From positions 62,001 to 126,000 of the forward strand of contig JAPTMU010000160.1 in NCBI GenBank assembly GCA_028583405.1: a stretch of 64,000 bases of DNA, read 5' to 3'. Position 1 is the first letter of the stretch. Each line of letters starts with the position of its first letter. This document shows positions 30,411-41,775 of the stretch, piece after piece. The translations under genes and the position numbers were made by a program. Below the pieces are notes generated by a model. It was not told the DNA's origin. It was given only the letters and a program-made list of their open reading frames with translations, and searched no databases. The stretch comes from Pogonophryne albipinna. Its lineage: Eukaryota; Chordata; Actinopteri; Perciformes; Artedidraconidae.

Positions 30411-30418
30411 GTCTACAT

Positions 30419-31840
30419 AGACGACATCCTGATTTTCTCCAGGAATCAGGAGGAACACGAGAACCATGTCCGCAGGGTCCTACAGAGACTGCTGGAGAAC
30501 AAGCTCTATGTTAAGGCGGAGAAGTGTGAGTTCCACCAGAACCGGATCAGCTTCCTGGGCTATATCATCAGCCAGGGCAAGGTGGAGGCAGACCCTGGAA
30601 AGATCAAGGCAGTGGTGGAGTGGCCAGTCCCAACTATAAGGAGGGAGCTCCAGAGGTTTCTGGGATTTGCCAACTTTTACCGTCGCTTCATCTGGAACTT
30701 CAGTAAGGTAGCTGCACCTCTCTCCAGACTCACCTCCGTCAACATCACGTTCTGTTGGACTCCAGAGGCTAACAGAGCTTTCATCAAATTCAAGTCCTTG
30801 TTCACCTCAGCTCCCATCCTTATTCAGCCAGACACAGAGAAGCAGTTTGTTGTGGAGGTGGACGCGTCTGACACTGGAGTAGGAGCAGTTTTGTCTCAGA
30901 CGGCTGGTCCTGATAACATCCTCCATCCCTGTGCTTTTTTTTCACGTCGCCTCTCTCCTGCGGAGCGCAATTATGATGTTGGTAACAGGGAGCTTCTGGC
31001 TGTTAAGTTGGCACTAGAGGAGTGGAGACACTGGCTCGAAGGCAGCAAGCAGCCTTTCCTGGTCTGGACGGAGCACAAGAATCTCTCCTACATCCAGTCG
31101 GCGAAGCGACTGAACTCCCGACAGGCCAGGTGGGCTCTGTTCTTCTGTCGTTTCGACTTTTGCCTCACCTTCCGCCCTGGCTCCAGGAATGTAAAGCCCG
31201 ATACTCTGTCTAGGCTATACTCTCCTGACTCTCCCGAGCCTCCAGATGCTTCAATCCTTCCCAAGAGTTGTGTAGTAGGCGCCCTCTCTTGGGAGATTAA
31301 TAACACCATCCTGGAGGCATTGAGAGAGCAACCAGACCCAGGCAATGGTCCTCCGAACCGTCGGTTTGTTCCTGATGCTGCCCGCTCCAAGGTTCTACAG
31401 TGGGTCCACAATTCCCGGTTCTCAATCCATCCCGGAGTAAACCGCACTCTTTCTTTGCTGAAGAGACATTTCTGGTGGCCAACGATCAACAGGGACACTC
31501 TGGAGTACGTTTCTGCCTGTCCCACGTGTGCTAGGAGTAAGTCCTCCCACCAGTCTCCTGCAGGGTTGCTCCAGCCCCTACCTATCCCTAGTCGTCCCTG
31601 GTCACACATCGCACTGGATTTTGTTACCGGCCTGCCCCCCTCCCAGGGCAACACCACTATCCTCACTGTAGTAGACCGGTTTTCCAAGTCGGCTCACTTC
31701 GTTGCTCTTCCAAAACTCCCGTCAGCCCTGGAGACCTCCCAACTCCTCACAGAACATGTTTTCCGGTTACATGGTATCCCTTCCGACATTGTCTCAGACC
31801 GCGGTCCCCAGTTCACCTCTCGAGTTTGGAAGGAGTTTTT
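30419..31840 (+). pseudogene. Gypsy-B RT (second part), RNase H and integrase
   Basis: Resumes with D-D-I-L-I-F-S, the second half of the RT active site, in the frame interrupted at 28977. Then come [16 protein letters not shown] connection, RNase H ([41 protein letters not shown]), the integrase HHCC finger ([25 protein letters not shown]) and the catalytic core ([18 protein letters not shown]). The frame breaks at a run of five T (31836-31840). Confidence 0.9.
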
Positions 31841-32697
31841 GTCAATCCCTGGGAGCCTCAGTCAGCCTGACTTCTGGATATCACCCCCAATCAAACGGCC
31901 AAACAGAACGAACAAATCAGGACCTGGAGTCAGCTCTCCGCTGCATCACCGACCGAAACCCCTCTACTTGGAGCTCTCATCTCTCCTGGGTTGAGTACTC
32001 TCACAACGCACTCACCTGCTCCGCTACTGGTCTCTCCCCCTTTGAGGCTTCATTAGGGTACCAGCCGCCCCTGTTCCCCGAAGAGGAGCGAGACTTAGCA
32101 GTTCCCTCAGTCCAGCAGCATGTGCGTCGCTGTCAGAAGATCTGGAGAGATACACGATCTGCCCTTCTCCAGACTTCTGCACGGAACCAGCGATCAGCCA
32201 ACCGTCACAGAAAGGCAGCTCCTCCATACGTCCCAGGCCAGTCAGTCTGGTTGTCCTCCCGCAACATTCCTCTCATCTCTGAGTCCAAGAAGCTTTCCCC
32301 ACGCTTCATTGGTCCTTTTCCCATTCTAAGGATCATTAACCCTTCCGCAGTCCGGTTGAAGCTTCCCAGAGCTCTGAGAATTCACCCCACTTTCCACGTG
32401 TCTCAGATTAAGCCGGTTCACACCAGTGAATTGAGCCCTCTGGCCTTACCCCCTCCTCCCGCCTGTATTATCGACAATCACCCTGCTTATAAGGTGCACC
32501 GTCCTTTGGACGTCAGACGTCGGGGCAGGGGTTTCCAGTATCTGGTGGACTGGGAGGGTTATGGCCTCGAGGAGCGATGCTGGGTTCCTCGTTCCCGTGT
32601 CCTGGACCCAATCATGGTGAGGGCCTTTCACAGGGCTCATCCAAACAAGCCTGGTGGTCGCCAGGTGGCTCCCATTGAGGGGGGGGGGGTACTGTGA
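31841..32697 (+). pseudogene. Gypsy-B integrase C-terminus with chromodomain
   Basis: Continues in the +1-shifted frame: [19 protein letters not shown] (catalytic Glu), the C-terminal module ([15 protein letters not shown], the GPY/F motif) and a terminal chromodomain ([31 protein letters not shown], aromatic positions kept). The chromodomain marks a chromovirus, which in known cases directs integration to modified histones. The stop TGA at 32695-32697 overlaps the start of the LTR. Confidence 0.9.
32677..32692 (+). promoter_or_regulatory. Gypsy-B polypurine tract
   Basis: GAGG followed by a run of G (to 32689), then TAC, directly before the LTR start TGTGAGAAA at 32693. Confidence 0.8.
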
Positions 32698-33226
32698 GAA
32701 ATTGCGGTATCTCCTTCTCCCTGTTTGTTTGTCTATCTGTTTGTCTGTCTTCCTGGCTGGGCATGGTTGACCTACTTTCCGTTTTCCGCCAACTCACCTC
32801 CGCTCCTGTTTCTCATCATCACTGATTACCGCCACTCACCTGCTGCTGCTTAAAACTCCGGTTCGATCATCAGACTTCGCCAGTTCTTCGTATACTCACA
32901 GTGGTAAACTCCAGTTCCGGCTGAGTAGATTTTCTAGTTCTTTTGTATACTCTTCCTGTTGGATTTTTTCGTATGCTAATCCTGTTCTGTTTTTTGCCTG
33001 TTTCAGAAACTCCACATTCCATTCCGTCCTGCCTGCCACGTCCAGCCCAACCTCCGTCTCAGCCCTGCTCCACGTTCTCCCCACTCTGTTCAGAGTTTGC
33101 TTTGTCCCCTGCCTGGTTTTTGTGGACTTATTAAATCCAGTCTTTTTGACACTTCACCTAAGTCTCCGTCCCAGTGTTCTTGCATAGCGGGTTCAAGTTT
33201 TGTGTCTCTTTACGAGGAGCTTAACA
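32693..33226 (+). mobile_element. Gypsy-B 3' LTR
   Basis: About 534 bp from TGTGAGAAATTGCGG to GAGGAGCTTAACA. It begins next to the polypurine tract and ends in CA. No partner LTR exists in the window because the 5' end of Gypsy-B is lost, so the right border is set by the terminal dinucleotide only. Confidence 0.7.
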
Positions 33227-33239
33227 GATTTACAGAGTT

Positions 33240-34020
33240 TGGAATGCATTTATAAAAGGTGCAGGCTTCCTGATATTTGCTGTTTGAGTATAGAATTGAG
33301 TATCTGATCTTTTCAAGTTTCATACAGGACATAACATCTGTCAACCACTGTAGATGAGTGGGCGGGAAACTGTCTATCCATCTAAGCAGGATGGCTCAAC
33401 GAGCTAAGAGGAGAGCAAATAGATTGCCGCCGTTCTGCAGTTAAACGCCTCCTTCCCTATTACCCCAAATAGGGAAGCCAGAGGATTTGGATCCAGTTCA
33501 ATACTGAACACTTGGGATAGAGTTTGGAAAATCTCCGTCCAGTACATGCTTAGGCGGGGACAGGACCAGTACATATGAATGAGAGAGGCTTCATTCATTT
33601 GGCATTTATCACAGTAGGGACTAACATCAGGATACATTTTGGATAGTTTGACTTTTGAAATATGAGCTCTATGTACCACTTTGAACTGAATTAAGCACAT
33701 AGAGAAGTTGAATTAACCAGTTTAAGTATAAAAGTCCATTTGTCTACTGGAAGGGGAAGGCCCATATCCGTCTGCCATGCTGCCCTGAGCTTATCTGTCG
33801 AGATACACCTTAGATCTGACATCTTGTTATAGAGGGCTGAAATAAGTCTCTTCTGGAATGGGTTTAAGGAGAGGACAGTATCAACAATGGTTGCATCGGT
33901 AGATATAGAAAGGCTGGGTGATTGAGAGAGCATATAATGCCTTGCCTGTAAATATCTAAAAAAAATCAGATTTGGGAAGATTACATTTCCTGCTCAACTG
34001 CTCGAATGATGCCAGAGTGT
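33240..34020 (-). pseudogene. L1/Tx1-type LINE ORF2 C-terminal fragment
   Basis: Two frames (33691-33933 and 33404-33700). The second has FKVVHRAHISKVKLSKMYPDVSPYCDKC and ASLIHMYWSCPRL, the cysteine-containing C-terminal region of L1-group ORF2 proteins in fish; the first carries the preceding AAWQTDMGLPLPVDKW segment. 5'-truncated, with no RT left. Confidence 0.75.
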
Positions 34021-34238
34021 TATATATGAAAAGATCTTTGTTAGGAACCTTGACTCAATGCTATGAGGACTCAAATGCACAACCCAGAGACATTTTGAAG
34101 GGGTAGATCCTTGCAGGAGAGCCAGGCTTTCTGGCCCGGCCTGTAGAGGGGAGCCGCACGCCGGTGACGATCATCCGGGCCGAGGTCCGGAGTAGCGCTT
34201 GTCCTTGGCAGAGGGAACAGATTGATGACGCAGGCAGT
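34021..34238. other. Unassigned spacer
   Basis: It starts TGTTAGGAACC near 34040 and contains a GC-rich stretch (34120-34200). It may be an LTR or retroposon edge, but I cannot support a call. Confidence 0.25.
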
Positions 34239-35658
34239 TCAGAATATGTTAGAGATAAACAATTTTACTCCTGACTTGTTCAGGCAAAGTCCATCTGCCT
34301 TTAAAAGATGTCTGCGGTCCCATAAAAAGTTAAAATGGTCAATAAAATGTATAGAATGGTCAGTACAGACAGTTGAAAGCCAGGTGTTCAGTGCAAACAG
34401 TCTGCTGAATCTCTCCACTCCTCTTCTGACTGGCGGTTCAAGGTTCAAGGTTCAAGGCTTTTATTTGTCATACGTACTTAGCTACAATGTAGTTATGTCG
34501 ATGCAAATCTTAGGTCACTGTCTCCATCAACAGTGCAACACAATAAAACAGAAAAACAGAAAAAATAGTGCAAGTAAATTAAATAAATAAAAATAAAAAT
34601 AAAGAAAATAGTGAAATAGTGAAATAAGAGTCTATATACAAGTGATTGAATACGATATATTAGATAAATAATTTGTAAGTTGCAGCCAGATGAATGTTAT
34701 GGATGTTGTTTCAAAAGTTCAGGTGTTTAATAGTCTTATAGCCTGTGGGATGAAACTGTCCCTGAGTCTGGTGGTTTTAGTCCTGATGCTGCGTACCGCC
34801 TGCCAGACGGCAGCAGACAGAATAGTTTGTGGCTGGGGTGATGGGGGTCTTTGATAATCCTGAGGGCGGTAGAGGGCCACTGATGAACACTTCAGCATTT
34901 AGAGAGCTAACAGTTTCCAACAGACATTTAAAGTCTTTTTTCACAACATAATTTGTTTCAATGTGCAGTACTACATTTTTCACAGTCGGATGTTCAGCCC
35001 CAATATACAGGATCTTCTCAGCCAAGTCAAAGACCATATCCTTGGGGAAACAGAGTACTTTGGTGTTGTTCTTACTACACAGACTTTTTACATCTCTTAC
35101 AGCAGAGTCACCCACAATCAGAGTTTCAGGCCCAGTCGTTAGCTTTCCCTCTAGCCTTTTACTTTTGGAGTAGCTATTGGTCCTTACCCTGCTGTGTGAA
35201 GAAGACAGGTTATCCAGGTCATCAGAAAGAGATCTCCGGTTCTCTGTCAGCGGAGCATATCTGTTCTGGATTGGCACACTTGGTGGTTTAGGAGGATTGT
35301 TTGTAGTTCTCCCTTTAGCAGCTGTCCACGGCTGTTTCCTAGTATGAACAGGGGTTGAAGAGGCGCTCTTCCTGGGTGATAACAATGCAGGCCAGCCGGT
35401 CGCATCACAGATTTCAGAGCACTGGGCTCTGCCTGTTATTCGTCCTCCCAAATCCCATGGAAATGATTTACTCTTAGGCTTTGCACCCAGAGAGTTCCAG
35501 GGAGGACTACCACTTGTAGATGTATTACCCGGTACACAGCCCTCCTGTTCCTTGGAATCCTTGTAGCTGCTAACTAGCTGTGAGTTAGCATGCCTTTGTC
35601 CATTCTTTTGCCAAACTGGTAAAGTGGTGTCATTCCCAGATAGTCCATTTAAGACCAA
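34239..35658 (-). pseudogene. LINE-C ORF1, esterase type, split by a retroposon
   Basis: 34871-35658 encodes a Ser/Lys-rich N-terminus, then TLIVGDSAVRDV (GDS block I) and VVLHIETNYV (block III with E and T where G and N-D are usual) and ends at ISGPLP. The C-terminal end, RFSRLFALNTWLS and HLLKADGLCLNKSG (the catalytic D-x-x-H region, here with Cys-Leu in place of the usual H), is at 34239-34432. The two parts are separated by the 34438-34864 insert. The altered catalytic positions suggest it was dead or degraded. Confidence 0.7.
34438..34864 (-). mobile_element. Non-LTR retroposon 3' end inserted in LINE-C
   Basis: On the minus strand the tail is (CCTTGAA)n at 34438-34457, preceded by GACAAATAAAAG. 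GGCGGT occurs just before (34432-34437) and just after (34865-34870) the insert, a plausible target duplication. 34740-34860 holds the widespread fish sequence CTGTCCCTGAGTCTGGTGG and TACCGCCTGCCAGACGGCAG. A related tail in the opposite orientation lies at 39510-39680. Confidence 0.7.
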
Positions 35659-35676
35659 TAAAATAAAACCATATAA

Positions 35677-35777
35677 AAAGGTAGGTAGGTAGGTATAAAG
35701 GTAGGTAGGTAGGTATTAAGGTAGGTATAAAGTTAGGTAGGTAGGGGTAAAGGTAGGTAGGTTGGTAGGTAATATGT
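35677..35777. repeat. GGTA microsatellite
   Basis: (GGTA)n interrupted by TATAAA and TATTAA, about 100 bp. Confidence 0.95.
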
Positions 35778-35789
35778 GTCTTTTTAGAT

Positions 35790-36056
35790 TAGACCACCGT
35801 CGATGGCTGCTCCATCCCCCCTTCCCCTGAGGTTTGCAGCCTAGGTGTCACTCTGGACTCTAGCCTCACCTTCAACTCACACATCAGGTCTACTGTCAAA
35901 ACTGCTTTCTTTCACCTACGAAACATCTCCAGACTCCAGCCCGTTGCAGAAACATTGATTCATGCCTTAATCTCCTCTCGCCTGGGCTACTGCAATGGAA
36001 TTCTGTTCGGGGTCACCAGCAAAGCCCTGGACAGGCTCCAGTACGTCAACCTGTGT
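35790..36056 (+). pseudogene. L2-type LINE RT thumb fragment
   Basis: Plus strand, no in-frame ATG. It reads LGVTLDSSLTFNSHI, VKTAFFHLRNISRL and SSRLGYCNGILFG, the conserved block after the RT catalytic site in L2-like LINEs. Isolated fragment. Confidence 0.75.
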
Positions 36057-36429
36057 GTCTGAGTGATTATTATTTAGTGGGAATGCTGATACAGCATTCC
36101 AACTACTTGTACTGACCATCTGTGAGTTCTGGAGAATCACAGAACGGCCGGTCGTCAGCGGGCCGTTGGCGGCCGGCTCGGTACACTGACGGCCGGCATC
36201 ACCCTTAATTCTTTTACGGCATCATGTAAGTTGCCCTGGCATCATGTAAGTTGCGCTGACAGGCGACAGAGGTCCACTGTTGCCCCGCAGCGAGGTTCCC
36301 CCCGCCCTCCCGTAGACAGTTCACGAGCTCAGTCACTTCATAACACCAAAGATGGATCGTGGTAAACGCTCTAAAGTGAGGCTCCACTACACTAAAAAAG
36401 AAAAAGACAATGCACAGTGTAATGCCTGT
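36057..36429 (+). pseudogene. hAT transposase BED-finger start, interrupted
   Basis: After GC-rich leader sequence, an ATG at 36352 opens MDRGKRSKVRLHYTKKEK...AQCNAC, the first half of a BED zinc finger (basic start, aromatic, CX2C). The next codon is cut by the IS630/Tc1-like element at 36432. Downstream of that insert, 38198-38443 ends in GAACCGGAATCGG and CGATACCCATCCCT, a typical hAT terminus. The middle and end of the transposase are absent. Confidence 0.6.
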
Positions 36430-36431
36430 TA

Positions 36432-38195
36432 CAGTTTTTCTCGATTGCTAACACACTAAAATTATACATTAAGCACAATTATTTTAACTGACACTCAAAG
36501 AGCAAAACATCGGCTCAAATCTCCAAAACTCTAAACACGTTTTCAGCTTTTCACACAATTTGCAAATCAACATGGCACTTTGTGCAAACCACTGCACACG
36601 TTTCTCCACGTAAGACACAGGAATCTGACATAAAGTCACGCGTTAGCAGGTTTAAAACACTGATATTCAAAATGCCTCACACATGGACCAATGATCAAGA
36701 AACACGTTCCACTTGACCAAACACCTGGTAGCATAATTGTTGGCTCATCAATCAGGATATTAACACTATAAAAAGACCACAGGTGAGTACTTTCTTACAG
36801 CAACAATGGAAACCAACATGGAAGCATGAGCAAGAGGAAGAGGAGAGGAGGAGGAAGAGCAAGAGCTGGGCTGAGAGTGAGAGGAGGAGGAAGAGTACTC
36901 TCTAATGAAATGAAATGTTATCAACCATGGTTTGACAATGAGAGAGGCTGGACGGAGGGTTCAGCCTAATCTAAGCCGATGTACTGTCGCCTCTGTAATC
37001 CGGACACTTAGACTTGAACACAGGTTAGTCACCAGTTTGTAGCTCTGCATAACTCATGATATATCAGTGCTTATATCTGTTGTGCGAAACGTATTTACTT
37101 CATTACTGTAATTGAATTGTTAGCATGTTGCATACTATAACTGTACAGAAATCCTGCACAATGTACTGTGGTGAACTCACTGATGCAACACAGACACTGA
37201 CCAACCACTATATCTTTGTTGTTTATCTGAAGGACGGAGAAACAAAGAGGTGGAATGCTAAGGGTTTTCAATGAGGCACAGGAAGCAGCAGTTACAAACT
37301 TAGTTTTGGCAAACAATGCATCACACTTAGAGAGATCCGAAGCATAGTACCTATGTGCTGAGATGAATGTTGCACAATGTTATTTTTGAATAAAATGTGA
37401 TTTTTTTCAACAACTCATTTGTATTTCTTCATTTACTGTATTTCTGTAAACTCAAGCAACTTTCTCTGCAGAACCCTCTCTGTACAGAGCATAGCCCATA
37501 ACAGATGGAAGTGCTTTAGATCATGCTCAGTGTCAAAGAATATTTCTGTCTTTACTTCTAGATATTTAACCTTTCTGCCTGTTGACGTTTACGACCAACC
37601 CTGAGTCTGTTATCTCCCGTAAGGAATGTGCTAATGCAGTCATATGCACTCATTCTCAGTTTTATGACCGGTCAACTCTCGGTCACAGAGCCTAAAAGTC
37701 AGGCAAGTGATTGAGTATTTCCAGATGTTGGGGAATATCTCCAGTGTTCCCAGTGTTTACGCACCATCCCCCAATATGTGGATTAACTCTCTGTAAACTA
37801 GTTAAAGGGTCTATTCGAGAGAGAGGCTGGTGAGATTTGACATGGCAACCCACCAGGGCAGTCAGAATCTCTGGCTGTGTGACTTGTGATGTGAATTTCT
37901 CCGGCCGATACTTGTAAATAAACATCAGTGTTTGACATCAAAGCTCCAACTCTCCTCGTGTCTCTCTGAGTCCTGACTCTCCATTGCTGCAGTAGTATTA
38001 TGAATGAAGTGTGTTATATTTGGTGCTAAAGTTTGCATTTGGTAAGTGTTTATGTAGTTTTGAGTGCAGTTCTTCATTTAGCAGGAGAAATTAGGTGTTT
38101 TGCACTTTGGGTGTGTGGTTTTGTGATTTGTGTTTAGTGTTCTGAGAAACTGAGCAATTTAAAAAGAAATGTGTGTTAGCAATCGAGAAAAACTG
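36432..38195 (+). mobile_element. IS630/Tc1-like transposon, defective, copy 1
   Basis: Perfect inverted ends CAGTTTTTCTCGATTGCTAACACAC with TA on both sides (36430-36431, 38196-38197). The transposase is reduced to N-terminal scraps: a Gly/Arg-rich start (about 36824-36905), degraded helix-turn-helix sequence to about 37010, and QRGGMLRVFNEAQEAAVTNLVLANN at about 37220-37310. The catalytic domain is deleted. It contains a 461-bp LTR. A second copy in opposite orientation starts at 63552. Confidence 0.8.
37531..37991 (+). mobile_element. Solo LTR inside the IS630/Tc1-like element
   Basis: TGTCAAAGAATATTTC to CCATTGCTGCA, with AAATAAACATC (polyadenylation signal, about 37916) near the 3' part. 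It is absent from copy 2, where about 35 bp of ordinary element sequence occupies this position. No clear target duplication, so insertion was accompanied by loss or later change. Confidence 0.65.
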
Positions 38196-38197
38196 TA

Positions 38198-38443
38198 ATA
38201 GCTTGCCACAGGCATAGCTCAGTTAAAATAAAGCACAGCTATTGTGCAATACATTTGTATTGCATGTACAATTTTTATTTGTAAAAATGTTAGTTAAAGC
38301 TTAAAAGAATAAAGATATTTTTGTTATCTAAACGTTTGACCTCTTTCTTTTACAATTTTGGAATCGAAACGGGGAATGGATAAGAACCGGAATCTATAAG
38401 CAGAACCGGAATCGGAATCGATACATTTCAAACGATACCCATC
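38198..38443. mobile_element. hAT remnant, right end
   Basis: Sequence after the IS630/Tc1-like insert, ending in AACGATACCCATCCCT; its complement AGGGATGGGTATCG is a common hAT start in fish. It belongs with the BED fragment at 36352. Confidence 0.5.
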
Positions 38444-39219
38444 CCTATTCGTGTAACACAATTTTTAAATCTGATTCATACTTTTAGAGATATTAAACAT
38501 TGTTCAGACCTTAGACTGTATATATAAATGGACATAGTGTCCGTGACGTCACCCATAGGATTCTGCAGAGTTGCCGAGAAGCCCTTAGTAGGCGGAGTCG
38601 GCCACTAACGGCTCGACAGTGACGTCAGAGTCTAACTCCCGCCTGCTCCAGCCTGATCCAAATAAGGGCAAAGAGGCGGAGCCGAGGCGGGATCTGCTGC
38701 CTCCGAGCTGGAAGTAACAGAGCTAGCTCAGGCTAAGAAGCTAAGCTAACATGAAATACATGCATTCCAAGTTACTGCGTGGCACAATTCCCAAACCCTA
38801 CATTCCTGAGACATAATTTGTTATGACAAACGTAGGAAAACATCTCGTAGCTTGAAAAATAAAAATAAATTAAGCAAAATAATTAAACAAAATGCCTCTT
38901 GAGGGCATGAAGTGACAAAAACGTTCAACATGTCTCCATTAAACCCCATTGTAAGTTCAGCCTCATCTTTCCCCACCACAGCAGCCTAAAAGCACACCTT
39001 TAGTTAATCTGCCAAAAAGGCCACATTATTAACCCAAAAGTACACAAAAAGTACACTTCAGATGCTCAAGTTCCTTGACATGCTTCACGCTTTGAAATGT
39101 CACGGATATCTGTTACGGTTCTTCAACAAAACCTTCCCATGTAAGAGGTTTATCTCTCATTCAGAACAATGAAAATGTTCTCCTCTCACTGATTACTGCA
39201 CATCACCATGGAAACCTCT
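38444..39219. repeat. Dispersed-repeat fragment and unassigned DNA
   Basis: 38505-38750 carries ACTGTATATATAAATGGACATAG and GTGACGTCACCCAT, a sequence I associate with a dispersed fish repeat, followed by GC-rich CGGAG motifs. 38760-39219 is AT-rich with no coding signal. Confidence 0.35.
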
Positions 39220-40268
39220 GATCTCTGGACACGTAGTTAGCTCAAATATAAACACCTGTGTCATGGAACACGATGATGTCATAACTCCAACTGACATGCT
39301 GAGAGCAGCAGATTTCAGATAATGGTTAACACAGCTCTACATCAAATCTGATGTTACGTAATGTGGTGTTACTATGAAAACACATCCCTCGCCATAAAAC
39401 AGCAGCAGACTTCAGATAATGGTTAATGGTCCTGCCCTCAACAGCTCTACGTCAATTATGGGGTGTCTTCATATGCCGTTTCCATGGAATCCCTCGCCAT
39501 AACACTTTTTTTAATATTTACTTGCACTATATATATATATATATATATATTATTATTTGTTTCTGTTTTTCTGTATTATTGTGTTGCATTGTTGGAGAAG
39601 CCTGTGACCTAAGATTTTCATCGACATAACTACTCGTAGCTATGTTCGTATGACAAGTAATAAAGAACCTTGAACCTTGAAAACACGATGTCGCTGTAAC
39701 TCCAATAGACACGGTCCAATCGTCCCCCAAACTTCGCTTATATATCACCGTTCTATGCCTCAACAGCTTTGCGCCAAATCTGAGATCTCACCATTGGCTG
39801 TTGCCATGGAAACGCATCCCTCGCCATAAAACACGATGTCGCTGTAGCTCCAATGGACACGGTCCGGTCGTCCCACAATCTTCACCTGTATATCACCTCT
39901 CCATGCCTCAACAGTTCTACGTCAAATCTGACATCTCACCACATGCCATTTCCATGGAAACACATCCCTCGCCATAAAACACGATGTTGTCGTAACACCT
40001 ATGAAAAGGGTAAAAACAGCACCAGACTTCAGATAATGGTTAACGGTCCAGCCCTCATCAGCTTATTATGTCAATTATGTCAATTATGGGGTGTTATCAT
40101 AAGCCGTTTCCATGGAAATGCATCCCTCGCCATAAAAGACGATGTCGCTATAACTCCTATGAAAATGTTCAAAAAGTGCTCAAACTTCACATGTGTGCTA
40201 ACAGTCCAGCCGTGAAGACATCTACGGGACAGTTTTGAGATTTCTTCAATTGCTGTTTCCATGGTAAC
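39220..40268. repeat. Decayed tandem array, about 150-bp units (part 1)
   Basis: The anchor CATCCCTCGCCATAAAACACGATG recurs with changes near 39389, 39488, 39818, 39965 and 40120, each preceded by TTTCCATGGAAAC and followed by GTAACTCC...GTCCA. Later units are spaced 147-155 bp. It continues after the 40269-41592 insertion. Confidence 0.75.
39510..39680 (+). mobile_element. Retroposon 3' tail inserted in tandem array
   Basis: Ends AATAAAGAACCTTGAACCTTGAA, the same family as the 34438-34864 insert but in plus orientation. It includes an (AT)n run at 39527-39550. Confidence 0.65.
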
Positions 40269-41592
40269 TAGGGATGTAACGATATACCGAATATCGCGGT
40301 ATCGCGGTAAATAAACGTCCCAATACCGTCGTGAGACTGACAAAATCTACCGCGATTTAAAAAATATATTATTTTTTTTTAAACACTTTTTTTGTTTTAA
40401 ACCTTTATTTAACCAGGTGGTCCCATTGAGATCATCGATCTATTTTTCAAGAGAGACCTGTCCAACATGGCAGCAAGTAGGTTACAACATGAACATAAAA
40501 CAACAGAACACTAAAGGACATTGTATTTACAGGGCTACATTTACACACCTAGAGACATTGACAAGTACCAACAGTATATTTATATCTCGCCCTGTCAATA
40601 AGCCTCACCTTCTTGGCAAAAACTGTATTGTTTTTGAAGTGGTGGAGAGACAATGCACAGTTTGACCCACTGCTGTCACCCATGGCCAAAGCATATCTCT
40701 CCGTCCCACTGAGGTGGCGTTAGACTTTTTCGCTGTCCGTCATTTTGACAGACAGGATCGTAAAATATCCGTCATAATCCCTTATTACCCGTCGGGTCTG
40801 AACAATTCACGAGAGAGCACGCTCATGAACTGTCAACCGGGGGGGCGGTGTTATGCCGTGGGTGCATCCACCTCGCGGGAGCGCGCACAGCGTAAAGCAA
40901 AACCTCCCAGACATGTATTGATCTGTACGGCAAAGTACGGTTTGGAAACTATATCATTTCCTTTTGGAGCCCATGCATACCACGGCATAACACCAGAGCC
41001 TCGCTGCGGGGAAACGTTCCATCATTGTTAAATAAAATATTCGGTTAACGCGACCACTGCTGTCCCAGCAACATCAGTACCAAGCGAGAGAGTTTTTTCC
41101 AGAGCAGGGGATATTGTAAATGCCCAAACATCCCAGCTTATAAATACCTGGAAATGTGGACATTCTCATATTCCTAAAAACCTGTCTGATGATGCTGAGT
41201 GAGTGACTAGTGAGTTTGAGTAAAAAAAAAAAACTAAAGTGAAACTTGATTTATTTTATTGCAGGCTCTGATTATTAAATGTCCTTGTTTATTTGTGAGA
41301 TGCAGTGGCACAAAGAAAATGCCTACTTTGTTTGGTAGTACTAGTACAGTAGGTACAAAAACACTGGTTTTCTTGTTCTAGTCTGTTACTGTCACTTTGT
41401 TTTTGACACTTTAAAATACTGCTATCCTACTAAAATGCTGTACAAATCAGATTTATTATTTAATAAAGAAACATTTTTCGAGTAAAAAATTTTTTTTTTC
41501 CTTTATTATTCAATATCGCGATAAATACCGTACCGTGGACTTGTTATCGCGATATTATCGTACCGTGAGTTTTTGGTATCGTTACATCCCTA
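40269..41592 (+). mobile_element. hAT transposon, defective
   Basis: 1324 bp with inverted ends TAGGGATGTAACGATA / TATCGTTACATCCCTA, and ATGGTAAC duplicated exactly on both sides (40261-40268, 41593-41600). Only the C-terminal dimerisation region of its transposase remains (41053-41202). 40389-40660 is a retroposon fragment (TTTATTTAACCAGGTGGTCCC, AGAGAGACCTG). Confidence 0.92.
41053..41202 (+). pseudogene. hAT transposase C-terminal dimerisation (hATC) remnant
   Basis: 50 codons to a TGA stop, reading VPATSVPSERVFSRAGDIV, the diagnostic hATC block (S-V-P-S-E-R-V-F-S), then a degraded tail. No in-frame ATG or catalytic part upstream. Confidence 0.85.
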
Positions 41593-41775
41593 ATGGTAAC
41601 ACAAGGCTCGCCTTGAAACACGGTTTTCTCATAACTTCAGTGAAAATGCTCCAAACGGCCCAAAACTTCACAGGTTTGGTAACGATGCAGCCATCAACGC
41701 ACCTAACCGTATTATGGGATGTCATCAAATGCCGTTGGCATGGCGACAGATCATTCGCCACCAAGTTTGTTCAAA
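41593..41775. repeat. Decayed tandem array (part 2)
   Basis: Continues the array after the hAT insertion: AAGGCTCGCCTTGAAACACGG, CATAACTTCAGTG and GCCGTTGGCATGG match the unit anchors with more changes. Confidence 0.6.
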
